A stretch of DNA of 64,000 bases from positions 1 through 64,000 of the forward strand of contig SVPE01000003.1 in assembly GCA_015066015.1 (NCBI GenBank), given 5' to 3'. This document shows positions 8,211 through 16,592 of the stretch, piece after piece (the stretch's first letter is position 1; the number at the start of each line of letters is the position of its first letter). Position numbers and translations under genes: made by a program. Below the pieces are notes generated by a model. That model was given only the letters and a program-made list of their open reading frames with translations. It made no database searches and was not told where the DNA came from. Origin of the DNA: Oscillospiraceae bacterium (GTDB taxonomy: Bacteria > Bacillota > Clostridia > Oscillospirales > Acutalibacteraceae).

Positions 8211-9512
8211 TTAACTGAAAATATCTTTGATTAACTGCGCCGATGAGCTTGTGTAAACAGGAGTTATTTTTATTCCAAGCTCTTCTTCGGCATCTTCAAG
8301 GGAAATGCTGTCGAGGAAAAGGTCACCCTCGCTTCTGAGCATAACATCAGGAATAAGCAGCTTTTCGCCGAGTTCTTTCCCTTTAAGCTGATTTATAAGG
8401 TCACCGCCCGTCACAAGCCCTGCGACGGTTACGCTGTGACCGAAAAAGTCGTTTTTAATTTCATAAACATTTATTCTGACCTTCGGATAAAGCTCTGTCA
8501 ATCTGTCTGCAAGCTGCTTTATAAGCGGATATGCCGCCGTACCCGTTGCAAGACTGACAGTTTTTTCTGTATCTGTATTTTTTACAATGCTTTTTGTTTC
8601 AGCTTCCGCCTGACAAAGGAAGTCACGCCACATTCCGACACCGTTTTCAATCTGCGGATAGGTTTCGTAATAATCAGCCTCAGGAATCTCTCTTTCAGCC
8701 TTGAGGTAAAACTCGTCAGCCGCATATACAAGCCGTGTGCCGTATTGTCCGATAAAGGCTTCACCGAAGGAATCAATGATATCAATTACATCTCCTGCAG
8801 TTTCCCTTGTGTATGAAGGCATATCAAAAAGTCCTTCACGGTGCTTTGTGACACCTACGGGTACTGCCGCTATGCTCTGCACTGCAGGGTACAGCTTTCC
8901 GAGCTCTGTTATACTGTAACGAAGCTCCTTTCCGTCATTTATGCCGGGACAAAGCACAAGCTGAGTGTTGATTTCAATCCCCGCCTCTGCAAGGCGGTAA
9001 ATGTAGCTGAGGCACTCGCCTGCATTTTTGTTATTCATCATCCTGACACGAAGCTCCGGATTCATGGTGTGAACAGAAATATTTACGGGACTTATGTGCA
9101 TTTTTATTATGCGCTCAACGTCTGCATCCGTGAGGTTTGTAAGGGTGATATAGTTTCCGAAAAGAAAGGAAAGACGGGAGTCATCATCCTTAAAGTAGAT
9201 GCTTTCCCTCATGCCCTCGGGATTCTGATCGATAAAGCAGAAAATGCACTTGTTACGGCAACGCTTCTGCTTATCCATAAGATAGCTTTCAAACTCGAGT
9301 CCGAAATCGCTTTTTTTGCCGAAGGTTACCGTACGGCTTTTACCGTCACGCTCAAAAAGGAAACTAAGTTTTTCACCGTCGGAAACATAAAAATCATAAT
9401 CGAGAAAATCGTTGATTTCATTTCCGTTTACCGACACAAGTCTGTCTCCTGCCCTGACGCCCTTCAGAAAGGCAACAGACCATTTTTTTACGCTTTTTAT
9501 TTCAACAGACAT
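8211..9512 (-). CDS. DUF512 radical SAM protein with N-terminal PDZ-like domain
   Basis: A 433-aa protein: a PDZ-like segment (about 1-60, VSVNGNEINDFLDYDFYV), then a radical SAM motif CX3CX2C (CRNKCIFC, about 83-90) that should hold a 4Fe-4S cluster, a central barrel (NYITLTNLTDADVERI, VHTMNPELR) and a C-terminal DUF512 domain ending VMLRSEGDLFLDSISLED. The reaction is unknown; the family is conserved beside der. The start at ATG 9512 is preceded by GGGAGG five bases upstream; the longer form beginning at 9557 has no ribosome binding site and would overlap the rpmF terminator region. Confidence 0.9.
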   Translation of the reverse strand: MSVEIKSVKKWSVAFLKGVRAGDRLVSVNGNEINDFLDYDFYVSDGEKLSFLFERDGKSRTVTFGKKSDFGLEFESYLMDKQKRCRNKCIFCFIDQNPEGMRESIYFKDDDSRLSFLFGNYITLTNLTDADVERIIKMHISPVNISVHTMNPELRVRMMNNKNAGECLSYIYRLAEAGIEINTQLVLCPGINDGKELRYSITELGKLYPAVQSIAAVPVGVTKHREGLFDMPSYTRETAGDVIDIIDSFGEAFIGQYGTRLVYAADEFYLKAEREIPEADYYETYPQIENGVGMWRDFLCQAEAETKSIVKNTDTEKTVSLATGTAAYPLIKQLADRLTELYPKVRINVYEIKNDFFGHSVTVAGLVTGGDLINQLKGKELGEKLLIPDVMLRSEGDLFLDSISLEDAEEELGIKITPVYTSSSAQLIKDIFS

Positions 9513-9559
9513 ATTACCCTCCCGGAAATCAGATACTGTTAATTTACTCTTACACAAGT

Positions 9560-9591
9560 AAAAAAGGCAGAGAAGGTTTTGCTTCTCTACC
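9560..9591 (-). terminator. rho-independent terminator of the DUF177-rpmF operon
   Basis: On the minus strand a 10-base-pair stem (9582-9591 with 9566-9575, one G-T pair) with a six-base loop is followed by six T residues. It begins 19 bases after the rpmF stop codon. Confidence 0.9.
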
Positions 9592-9609
9592 TCTCAAAGT
9601 TCCAAAGGC

Positions 9610-9795
9610 TTAGTCTTCGTCCTTAACAACAACCTGCTTGCCCTTGTAATAACCACATTCAGCACAAACCTTGTGGGGAACTGTGTATGCACCGCACTGC
9701 TTGCATCTTACGAGTGTGGGAGCGTCAAGCTTCCATACGTTTGAACGTCTCTTATCTCTTCTTGCCTTTGATACTCTTCTCTTTGGTACTGCCAT
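9610..9795 (-). CDS. rpmF: 50S ribosomal protein bL32
   Basis: A 61-aa protein starting MAVPKRRVSKARRDKRRS, the bL32 signature, with a zinc ribbon CKQC (32-35) and CAEC (45-48), i.e. the C+ zinc-binding form. Located 53 bases downstream of the DUF177 gene, the classical rpmF partner. A strong ribosome binding site (AAGGAGGTG) precedes the ATG. Confidence 0.98.
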   Translation of the reverse strand: MAVPKRRVSKARRDKRRSNVWKLDAPTLVRCKQCGAYTVPHKVCAECGYYKGKQVVVKDED

Positions 9796-9848
9796 CGTCC
9801 AGCACCTCCTTATAATAATAATTAAAAATAACCAAGCTAACGGTCGCC

Positions 9849-10331
9849 TCAGTCAAAAAGGCCTTCCCATCTCGGGTCGATATCCTTTTTACAACCGCAG
9901 GGACCTTCATTTAAATCTGCTCCGCACTTTGCACAGACACCCTTGCAATCTTCCTTGCAGAGAATCTTGGCCGGCAAAGCAAGATAAATGTCTTCTGATG
10001 TGAGCTGCTCGATATCGAGTTTCATATCCTCAACGAGAATGTAATCATCGTTATCCTCATCGTTGAGCGTGTGGACAAGACCGTGATCCATATCCACCTC
10101 GAAGGGTAATTTAACCTCAGCGGCACAACGGTCACAACACATTTCAAGAATAAAAGAAATCTTACCCTTTACAGTGACAATCCCTGCAGAGTTTGTGATT
10201 TCACCCCTGAGTTTAACAGGCGTTGTGAATGGAAACACACCGTTAAAACTGCTTTCGGAAAAATCAAACTCATAATCAAGAGGAATTGACTTTATGCCCG
10301 CGTTGAATAAATTTTCAAGTGCAATAAACAT
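9849..10331 (-). CDS. DUF177 (YceD/YlbN) family protein
   Basis: A 160-aa member of the family found directly upstream of rpmF across bacteria and plastids, where it is linked to 23S rRNA accumulation. N-terminal beta-rich domain, a CCDRC knuckle (about 69-73), the conserved block LPAKILCKEDCKGVCAKCG (about 118-136) and the C-terminal DPRWEGL. The eight cysteines in the C-terminal region suggest zinc binding. The ATG at 10331 follows GAGGTGAG closely. First gene of the DUF177-rpmF operon. Confidence 0.94.
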   Translation of the reverse strand: MFIALENLFNAGIKSIPLDYEFDFSESSFNGVFPFTTPVKLRGEITNSAGIVTVKGKISFILEMCCDRCAAEVKLPFEVDMDHGLVHTLNDEDNDDYILVEDMKLDIEQLTSEDIYLALPAKILCKEDCKGVCAKCGADLNEGPCGCKKDIDPRWEGLFD

Positions 10332-10356
10332 AACTCACCTCATATTAACGAATAAC

Positions 10357-10385
10357 ATTATATAGATATACCTTCAATTTGTCAA
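10357..10385 (-). promoter_or_regulatory. consensus sigma-A promoter of DUF177-rpmF
   Basis: On the minus strand, TTGACA (10380-10385), a 17-base spacer and TATAAT (10357-10362): a full consensus match. The start site is near 10350, about 19 bases before the ATG. Confidence 0.88.
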
Positions 10386-10437
10386 GAATAAAAACGAAAA
10401 TAAGTGATATTTTTATATTTTATTTTTGAAAAAACGA

Positions 10438-13400
10438 TTATTTCGTTGCCGCACGTAGGGTTGACGAATAATAACCGACAACTACCGAGGAATATGACTC
10501 CTTGACGGCATTGACTCTGAAGTAATATTCAGCGCCTGAGGGAAGTCCCGTAAAGGTTGCCTGAGTGCCGTGTGCGGTACCAAGCAGCTTAAAGCTTTCG
10601 GCTTTTGCGTCATAGACATAAACCCTGTAGCCCGTTGCACCCTCAACACTGTCCCAGTTGATTCTGATTGCACTTTCCGTTGCGGCAGTCTGTCTGAGAT
10701 TTTCAGTTTTTGAAAGATAGGTGCCGCAATCATAGTAATAGGTGAAGGCTGATGAAACAATCGCCTTTCCGTCCTTGACAACAGATGCAATTACGGCGTA
10801 GCGCTGAGTTGTACCCGGCTTGATATTTTTAATATTGCAGGTGGTTTTTGAAGTCGAGCCGAGAAGCTCATACTTCTTTGCCGATGTATTGTAGCGGTAA
10901 ACGTAATATCTGTTTACAGGTGCTGACGATGCACTCCAGGTAAGTGTATAAGACGTATCCGTACGGTTGGACTGAACGATTTTTTCAACGCTCAGAGGCC
11001 GCGTATAGAATTTCTGAGTTACGTGCTTACCCGTAAGTACACCCGTGGTGTTTTTGAAATAGGCTCTTACGGCAACATAGTTTGTCGTACAGTCCTTAAG
11101 ACCCGTAAGCGTGCAGGTGTTTTCCTCAAGAGTCTTCTTCAGCACAAATTTTCCGTTTTCATAAAGATATACTCTGTAGCAATAGGCATCGTTGACCTCA
11201 CTCCAGGTAAGCTTCACACTGTTGCTTGTTGCAACTGCGGAAACTGAGCTTACCGCTGCCGGCAAGGTTGATGCGGTGAACTTAGCCGAGCCCTTGCTTT
11301 CGAGCACCTCGCTGCCCTTTTTGTAAAGCGCGGTTACGCAGAATTTACCTACAGTTGAAGCAGGCATAAAGTCAACATCACAGTAGTTTGTTGTGACGGT
11401 TTTTACCTTTTTCATAGAGCCTGACTGCTCAAGATAAAGATTATAGCCTGCCGCATTTGGAATTTTGGTCCAGGAAAGGCGGAAGGTTTTCTCTGTTACG
11501 CCGGTTGATTTTATGCCCTCAGGCACAGGCAGTACAGTTGAAGCTACAAAGGGGGCGGAGTTTTCCGAGCCGATATATTTACCGTCAACAAGCTTATATC
11601 CGCGGATAATAAATTTATACTTAGATGCGACCTCAAGAGGACCGAGGGTAAGCGTATTACTGTATGCAGCCTTGCTGCCGATAAGCTTATCCGATGAATC
11701 AAGCACGTACACCTTGTATGCATCAAGGCTGCTGTCATCATACCACTGAAGTCTGACAAAGTTATAGCCTGCAGAAACAAGTGAAATATTCACAGGCACT
11801 GACGGCATCGTCTTCGCTGACTGTGTGGCAGAGCGTACACCGGTAACGGTTGTGTCTTCACGTGTGATAAAAGCGGAAACTGCAAAATAATAAAGTGAGT
11901 AGCTGTCAAGATTTTTCAGCTCGCAGTTATTGGAGCTGACGTTTATACTCTTAAGCTCGCCGCCCGACTTTCTGTAATAGACAGTATAACCTGAAGCTCC
12001 TGCTACTGTCTGCCAGGAAAGCATTGCCCTACCGCTTCCCGGAGTAACCCTGAGAGAAGAAACTGCCACAGGAAGAGTAATACCGGTCACCGGCTTTGTT
12101 GCAACAGAGTAAAGTCTGACGCCGTCTGTGACTTTATATGCACGTATGCGGTAGCTTCTTACATCACCGTGAGAAAGACCCGTAATAGTCACAGAGGTAT
12201 CTGTAACATCCTTTATAAGGGTGTAGCTGCTTTGTCCCTCAATGCAGCTGAAGACCTCGTAGCCGTCGCTTTTTTCATCACCTGTCCACGAAATTGTGTA
12301 GCCGTCTGCCTTTACGGATGTAATTTTTATTCCGTCAGGCATTGAAGGCTTATCGGAAAGCGATACAAGATTTGACTCAGCACCGTAGGACACAAGAGTA
12401 CCGTATTTACAGTACGCACGTACAACAAAGTTTTCAGCTGCCGCCTGAGACGCTGAAAGCGTACATCTGTCATTACCGAAGGACACAAGAGTAACACGTG
12501 TAAAGCTGCCCGTCTTATCATTGAAGGAAAGCACCTCATAGCCCGTAGCATTTTCAACAGGTGTCCAGAAAAGCTCTGCAGTGCCTGAAGCGGATTTCAC
12601 ATATTTGAGATTACTTACTGTCTGCGGCTTTGTGATAAAGCTCTGACTGACAGTTTTGGAATAGGCATATTTACTGTACTGATTCTGCGCGAAAACTGTA
12701 TAGGCAGTACCGCTTTTAAGTCCCGACAGGATAGCTGTATTATCGGCACCGAAGGTCGCCTTTCTGAATTTTCCGTCAGAAGAGGAAATTGAAAATCCGT
12801 AAGCAATTGCCTTATTATGGGCATTCACAGATGCAGTAACTGTGTTTTCATTTACCGAAAGAGTAAGATTTGCAGGGTAATATGAGCCGTAATCACCTAC
12901 AACAAAAAGGATTTCCTCAAAATTACCGCAGGAATCATAAAAGTAAAGTGTAACCTTACCTTTTTTCAGGAAATTGACTGTATCACCGTCAATAATTTTT
13001 ACCATCGTCGGATCGGATGATATGATATTGTTTTTTATCTTGTCTGTTCTGACAAGTGAGATGTCGGTAACACCTGTTTTAACATAAACACCCGAGGCAA
13101 CATTTAATCTTACCGCAGGAACATAGCCCGTAAGAGTCTTACCCGATGAAGAAAATGAAATCTGATACCAGAAAGGCTCTTCGAGAATTTCGGGATAATA
13201 ATAGGCGTCGGTAACATATTTGGCAAGGATTTTCACCTCAGTGCCCTTTGCAACAAAAACCGTCCTGCCGCTGCTGTCCAGAAGCTCGCTGTGGTCAACA
13301 GAGGGACCCGTATAGACAGTGCAGCCTTGTGTGACTGTGGCGTACTGCTCAGTGTTTTCGGCACCGATAAGTCTGCCGTCAGCGTCAACATCGCTCATAT

Positions 13401-14442
13401 TGTTATAAACGGGAATAGAGAAAATGATTTCTCTGTTGAGCATACCCATATTTCTGTAGGAAAGATAGGTTGAGTGTCCCTGAGACAATGCGCCTGAAAG
13501 GTTTGACATATACTCATGGGTATAAAGCTTATAGTCTGCATCAGGGTTTACATTGAAGCGCTGAAGATAACCCGTAAACTGTCCTGCAGCGATATACTCC
13601 TCAGCAAGAAACAGTGCCCCGCCCATAATTGATTTATAAGGTGTGTTCCAGGGACGGTGGTATGTTGTTGAGCCTATACCGTTGCCGCTTGCCCACAAAA
13701 GTCCTCTTTCTACTGCACCTGCGCCGTCAGAAGCGCCGATGTTATAAAAGTTATATATACCCGGATACCGTGAATTTGTGCCGGAAACGCTTTCGCTTCC
13801 GTTGCTTCCGACCTCATTGAGAATTTTCGATGCAAGGAAGCAGGGATTGATATTATAGGTTTTACCCGCATTGAAAATAGCCTGGGCATAGGTCATCTCA
13901 TCGGTGTGAATATTTCCCGATGCATCCTTATAGGTCATTTTAGAATTGCCCATAAAAGAATTTGACAGTACTGCTTCAACGGCATTTACAGTATAAAGCG
14001 AGGAAAAATTAAGAAGCTCAAACTGAAAAATACCGCTTTTGTTAAAGAAGTTACGCGGGTCCATAAAGTACTCTACCGCAAGTCGGCTACCTGCAACAAA
14101 GTCTCCGTCCTTATAGTAGAAGTAATCCCCTGCCGCATTGTAGTCGTCTGCCTCGAGGCTCTTGAAAATTCTTGCAGTCACCTCATCTTCAACGAGTGCA
14201 TAATCGTCATGCTCATTATCTATAACCGTGTTCCAGTCAAGTCCCGTAAAAAAAGGCTGAAATTTCCATTCCGGATACTCCTTGTGGAGTTCACGCAGCC
14301 CTGCCTTATAGCTTTCGGGGAAGGAAGCTATCTGTGCTTCGAAGTCATCAGCGGCAAAAGAAAAAAAAGCAGTGACTGAGAAAAGAAAAAGCACAGTCAT
14401 AAATGTAAGGACAAATCTTATAGGTTTTCTGTAGCTTTTCAT
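10438..14442 (-). CDS. secreted glucosaminidase with about nine fibronectin type III repeats
   Basis: A 1334-aa exported protein. Signal peptide (1-30, ending AFFSFAADD). Residues about 35-345 form a peptidoglycan N-acetylglucosaminidase domain (LytG/LytD-like) with a candidate catalytic Glu in SKILNEVGSNG (about 198) and the typical YPGIYNFYNIGA and RPWNTPYKSIMGGA blocks. Residues about 360-450 look like an SH3-type wall-binding domain and are followed by a Big-like segment. From about 525 to the end come nine FN3-like units of about 90 residues, each with a tryptophan in the first strand (LFWTPV, ISWTGD, LSWQTV, LQWYDD, LSWTKI, LTWSEV, LTWSAS, INWDSV). No LPXTG or membrane anchor is seen. 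It follows the DivIVA-like gene by 33 bases, probably as one transcript. Likely cell-separation or wall-remodelling enzyme. Confidence 0.88.
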   Translation of the reverse strand: MKSYRKPIRFVLTFMTVLFLFSVTAFFSFAADDFEAQIASFPESYKAGLRELHKEYPEWKFQPFFTGLDWNTVIDNEHDDYALVEDEVTARIFKSLEADDYNAAGDYFYYKDGDFVAGSRLAVEYFMDPRNFFNKSGIFQFELLNFSSLYTVNAVEAVLSNSFMGNSKMTYKDASGNIHTDEMTYAQAIFNAGKTYNINPCFLASKILNEVGSNGSESVSGTNSRYPGIYNFYNIGASDGAGAVERGLLWASGNGIGSTTYHRPWNTPYKSIMGGALFLAEEYIAAGQFTGYLQRFNVNPDADYKLYTHEYMSNLSGALSQGHSTYLSYRNMGMLNREIIFSIPVYNNMSDVDADGRLIGAENTEQYATVTQGCTVYTGPSVDHSELLDSSGRTVFVAKGTEVKILAKYVTDAYYYPEILEEPFWYQISFSSSGKTLTGYVPAVRLNVASGVYVKTGVTDISLVRTDKIKNNIISSDPTMVKIIDGDTVNFLKKGKVTLYFYDSCGNFEEILFVVGDYGSYYPANLTLSVNENTVTASVNAHNKAIAYGFSISSSDGKFRKATFGADNTAILSGLKSGTAYTVFAQNQYSKYAYSKTVSQSFITKPQTVSNLKYVKSASGTAELFWTPVENATGYEVLSFNDKTGSFTRVTLVSFGNDRCTLSASQAAAENFVVRAYCKYGTLVSYGAESNLVSLSDKPSMPDGIKITSVKADGYTISWTGDEKSDGYEVFSCIEGQSSYTLIKDVTDTSVTITGLSHGDVRSYRIRAYKVTDGVRLYSVATKPVTGITLPVAVSSLRVTPGSGRAMLSWQTVAGASGYTVYYRKSGGELKSINVSSNNCELKNLDSYSLYYFAVSAFITREDTTVTGVRSATQSAKTMPSVPVNISLVSAGYNFVRLQWYDDSSLDAYKVYVLDSSDKLIGSKAAYSNTLTLGPLEVASKYKFIIRGYKLVDGKYIGSENSAPFVASTVLPVPEGIKSTGVTEKTFRLSWTKIPNAAGYNLYLEQSGSMKKVKTVTTNYCDVDFMPASTVGKFCVTALYKKGSEVLESKGSAKFTASTLPAAVSSVSAVATSNSVKLTWSEVNDAYCYRVYLYENGKFVLKKTLEENTCTLTGLKDCTTNYVAVRAYFKNTTGVLTGKHVTQKFYTRPLSVEKIVQSNRTDTSYTLTWSASSAPVNRYYVYRYNTSAKKYELLGSTSKTTCNIKNIKPGTTQRYAVIASVVKDGKAIVSSAFTYYYDCGTYLSKTENLRQTAATESAIRINWDSVEGATGYRVYVYDAKAESFKLLGTAHGTQATFTGLPSGAEYYFRVNAVKESYSSVVVGYYSSTLRAATK

Positions 14443-14475
14443 AAACGATCACCGCTTTCGTAAAATTTGATTATA

Positions 14476-15009
14476 TCAGTAGAGAAATGAAAGTGCCGAA
14501 AGAATACCGTCTACGTCGGAAGGCTGAGCCTTGTTTTCTGTTTCTTCAGCAGTCTTTACCTTTTTTTCTCCGAGGAAGGCAATACTTGTAAGAATGCTTT
14601 CTACATCCGAAAGAGGCTCTTTCTCCGCTTCGGGAAGAATTGCTTCCTTACTGCAGCTATCCTCGCAAAGCCCCCTCTGTGACAGCTTTTCAATAAACTC
14701 ACCAAGACTGCTGCAAAGCTCATCGGCAACACTTTTAAGATGCTCTGTAGCGTCCTTGATGTCTGTGTAGGATTCGCCTGATGCAAACACCTTGCCGGAT
14801 TCGTATACTGCGGGTGAAGATGACGGCTCTGCACCTGCAAGTGCCCCTTCAAGCTCCGTTATTTTTTCATTAAGCTTTCTGATTGTATCTTCAACCTGGC
14901 ATCTGTATTCAAAGGTTTCATTCTTGATTCTTTCAACATAGCTTATTACATCTTTTCTGTTGAAACCTCCGAAAGTGGCTTTTCTGAAAGTTCCGAAATT
15001 CTTTTCCAT
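14476..15009 (-). CDS. DivIVA-like coiled-coil protein
   Basis: A 177-aa protein whose N-terminus (FRKATFGGFNRKDVISYVERI, shown here in parts: GGFNRKDVISYV at about 14-25) matches the membrane-binding module of DivIVA/GpsB proteins, followed by a coiled coil (about 35-60) and a long low-complexity acidic tail with two similar copies of DVESILTS / DVDGILSA. DivIVA proteins bind curved membrane and place division or wall enzymes. GAGGCAG precedes the ATG. The downstream wall hydrolase supports an envelope role. Confidence 0.75.
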   Translation of the reverse strand: MEKNFGTFRKATFGGFNRKDVISYVERIKNETFEYRCQVEDTIRKLNEKITELEGALAGAEPSSSPAVYESGKVFASGESYTDIKDATEHLKSVADELCSSLGEFIEKLSQRGLCEDSCSKEAILPEAEKEPLSDVESILTSIAFLGEKKVKTAEETENKAQPSDVDGILSALSFLY

Positions 15010-15030
15010 TTTTCACTGCCTCTTGATTTC

Positions 15031-15058
15031 ATTATAATACAACATAATTCTAACACAA
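15031..15058 (-). promoter_or_regulatory. putative promoter of the DivIVA-like gene
   Basis: On the minus strand, a perfect -10 TATAAT (15031-15036) with a poor -35 TTGTGT (15053-15058) at 16 bases. It lies in the divergent region shared with cca, 22 bases before the start codon. Confidence 0.5.
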
Positions 15059-15080
15059 AACACTTTATAATTCAACCTTA

Positions 15081-15109
15081 TTGAAAAAATTTCACAATAT
15101 GTGTATAAT
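15081..15109 (+). promoter_or_regulatory. sigma-A promoter of cca
   Basis: TTGAAA (15081-15086), a 17-base spacer and TATAAT (15104-15109) on the plus strand. The start site would be near 15116, about 37 bases before the cca start codon. Confidence 0.8.
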
Positions 15110-15152
15110 ACAGTAAAAAGCTGAAGATATCTGCAATAAAGGCGGTGAGAAT

Positions 15153-16472
15153 TTGGTTTACCTTTCAGAAAAAGCATTATATATAATCGACACACTGAAT
15201 AAAAACGGCTTTGAGGCCTTCGCCGTCGGAGGATGCATCAGAGATATGCTTATGGGTATTCCTGCTCACGACTGCGATATTACAACAAATGCCAAAACCG
15301 AAGATATCTTCCGCATATTCAAAGACCATAAAACCCTGGACACGGGAGCAAAGCACGGCACGGTAACAGTTATACTTGAAAACGAAGCCCTTGAGGTAAC
15401 AACCTACCGACTCGAAAGCACCTACAGTGACAACCGACATCCCGACACGGTTAGATTCACAAAAAATCTCACCGATGATCTTGCAAGAAGAGACTTTACC
15501 GTAAACAGTATTGCATACAGCCCCTCTATCGGAATAATTGACCCCTTTGACGGCATAAAAGACATCGAAAAAAGACTCATACGCTGTGTAGGCAATCCAT
15601 CAGAAAGATTTAACGAGGATTCACTCAGAATCTTAAGGGGACTTCGTTTTTCATCGGTGCTCGGATTTGAAATAGAGCAGGAAACAAGCGACGCTATGCA
15701 CAAATGCCGACACCTTATAAAGAATCTTTCAAAGGAAAGGGTTTTCAGCGAATTATCAAAACTGCTTTGCGGTAAAAACGTCAGATGCATCCTCGTCTCT
15801 TACCCTGACATTTTCGGTGAAATCATACCTGAAATCAGTGTCATGGAAGGCTTTGACCAGCATAATTTTCACCACATACACGATGTGCTGACACATACTG
15901 CCGTTGTAACTGAAAGCACTCCCCCTCTTGTGCACCTGCGCCTTGCCGCCCTTTTTCACGATTCGGCAAAGCCCTTCTGCTTTGAAACGGATAAAGACGG
16001 CATCGGACACTTTTACGGTCACGCAGGAAAAAGTGCAGAAATTGCAGAAAAAAGGCTTACCGACCTTCGTTGCGACAATAAAACAAAAGAAGCCGTTGTA
16101 AGGCTGATAAAGGCTCACGACGCCCCCATAGAAGAAAGCGAAAAAATAATAAAGCGTCGCCTCGCTTCAATGGGAAAGGACCTCTTTTTCGACCTGATAA
16201 AGCTGAAAAGGGCAGACACTGCAGGACTTGCGCCTGAATTCTCCTCAAGAAGCAAGCACTTTGACCGACTTGAAGAAATGGCAAGAGAGATTATCAGCCA
16301 GGATGACTGCTTCTCGCTGAAAAAGCTTGACATCAACGGAAACGACCTTATGGCGCTCGGCTTCAAAGGGAAGGAAATCGGTGAAAAGCTTCAGATGCTG
16401 CTTGAGGCGGTAATCGACGGAAAAGCAGAAAACAAAAAGGATGCTCTGATAAAATACATTTATCAGGTGTAA
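15153..16472 (+). CDS. cca: CCA tRNA nucleotidyltransferase with HD domain
   Basis: A 439-aa class II nucleotidyltransferase that adds or repairs the CCA end of tRNA. Seen: the head motif GGCIRDMLMG (about 22-31), DCDITTNA (38-45), the neck motif RRDFTVNSIAYS (about 112-123), ERFNEDSLRILRGLRF (about 151-166), then an HD-type domain with LRLAALFHDSAKP (about 261-273) and GHAGKSAEIAE. The start codon is TTG, chosen because GGCGGTGAG lies just before it and no ATG fits. The upstream tRNA genes encode their own CCA, so this enzyme may act mainly in repair. Confidence 0.95.
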   Translation: MVYLSEKALYIIDTLNKNGFEAFAVGGCIRDMLMGIPAHDCDITTNAKTEDIFRIFKDHKTLDTGAKHGTVTVILENEALEVTTYRLESTYSDNRHPDTVRFTKNLTDDLARRDFTVNSIAYSPSIGIIDPFDGIKDIEKRLIRCVGNPSERFNEDSLRILRGLRFSSVLGFEIEQETSDAMHKCRHLIKNLSKERVFSELSKLLCGKNVRCILVSYPDIFGEIIPEISVMEGFDQHNFHHIHDVLTHTAVVTESTPPLVHLRLAALFHDSAKPFCFETDKDGIGHFYGHAGKSAEIAEKRLTDLRCDNKTKEAVVRLIKAHDAPIEESEKIIKRRLASMGKDLFFDLIKLKRADTAGLAPEFSSRSKHFDRLEEMAREIISQDDCFSLKKLDINGNDLMALGFKGKEIGEKLQMLLEAVIDGKAENKKDALIKYIYQV

Positions 16473-16518
16473 AAATCTTAAACGGTTGTCCGATTAACAA
16501 GTATAAAAAGACAAAAGA

Positions 16519-16565
16519 AAAAGCAGATATTTTCAGTTTACCTACTGAAAGCATCTGCTTTTATT
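16519..16565. terminator. bidirectional terminator between cca and the GH27 gene
   Basis: A long hairpin: outer stem 16519-16528 with 16553-16562 (ten pairs), a 2x2 internal loop, inner stem 16531-16537 with 16544-16550 (seven pairs), six-base loop. Runs of T follow on both strands, so it can end cca on the plus strand and the AEC-GH27 transcript on the minus strand. Confidence 0.9.
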
Positions 16566-16592
16566 TAATCTGAAGTGTGACTTTCTGCGTTT

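Noticed and set aside
8841-9542. 233-codon plus-strand frame antisense to the DUF512 gene
   Set aside because: Mirror frame of a conserved radical SAM gene; no start signal.
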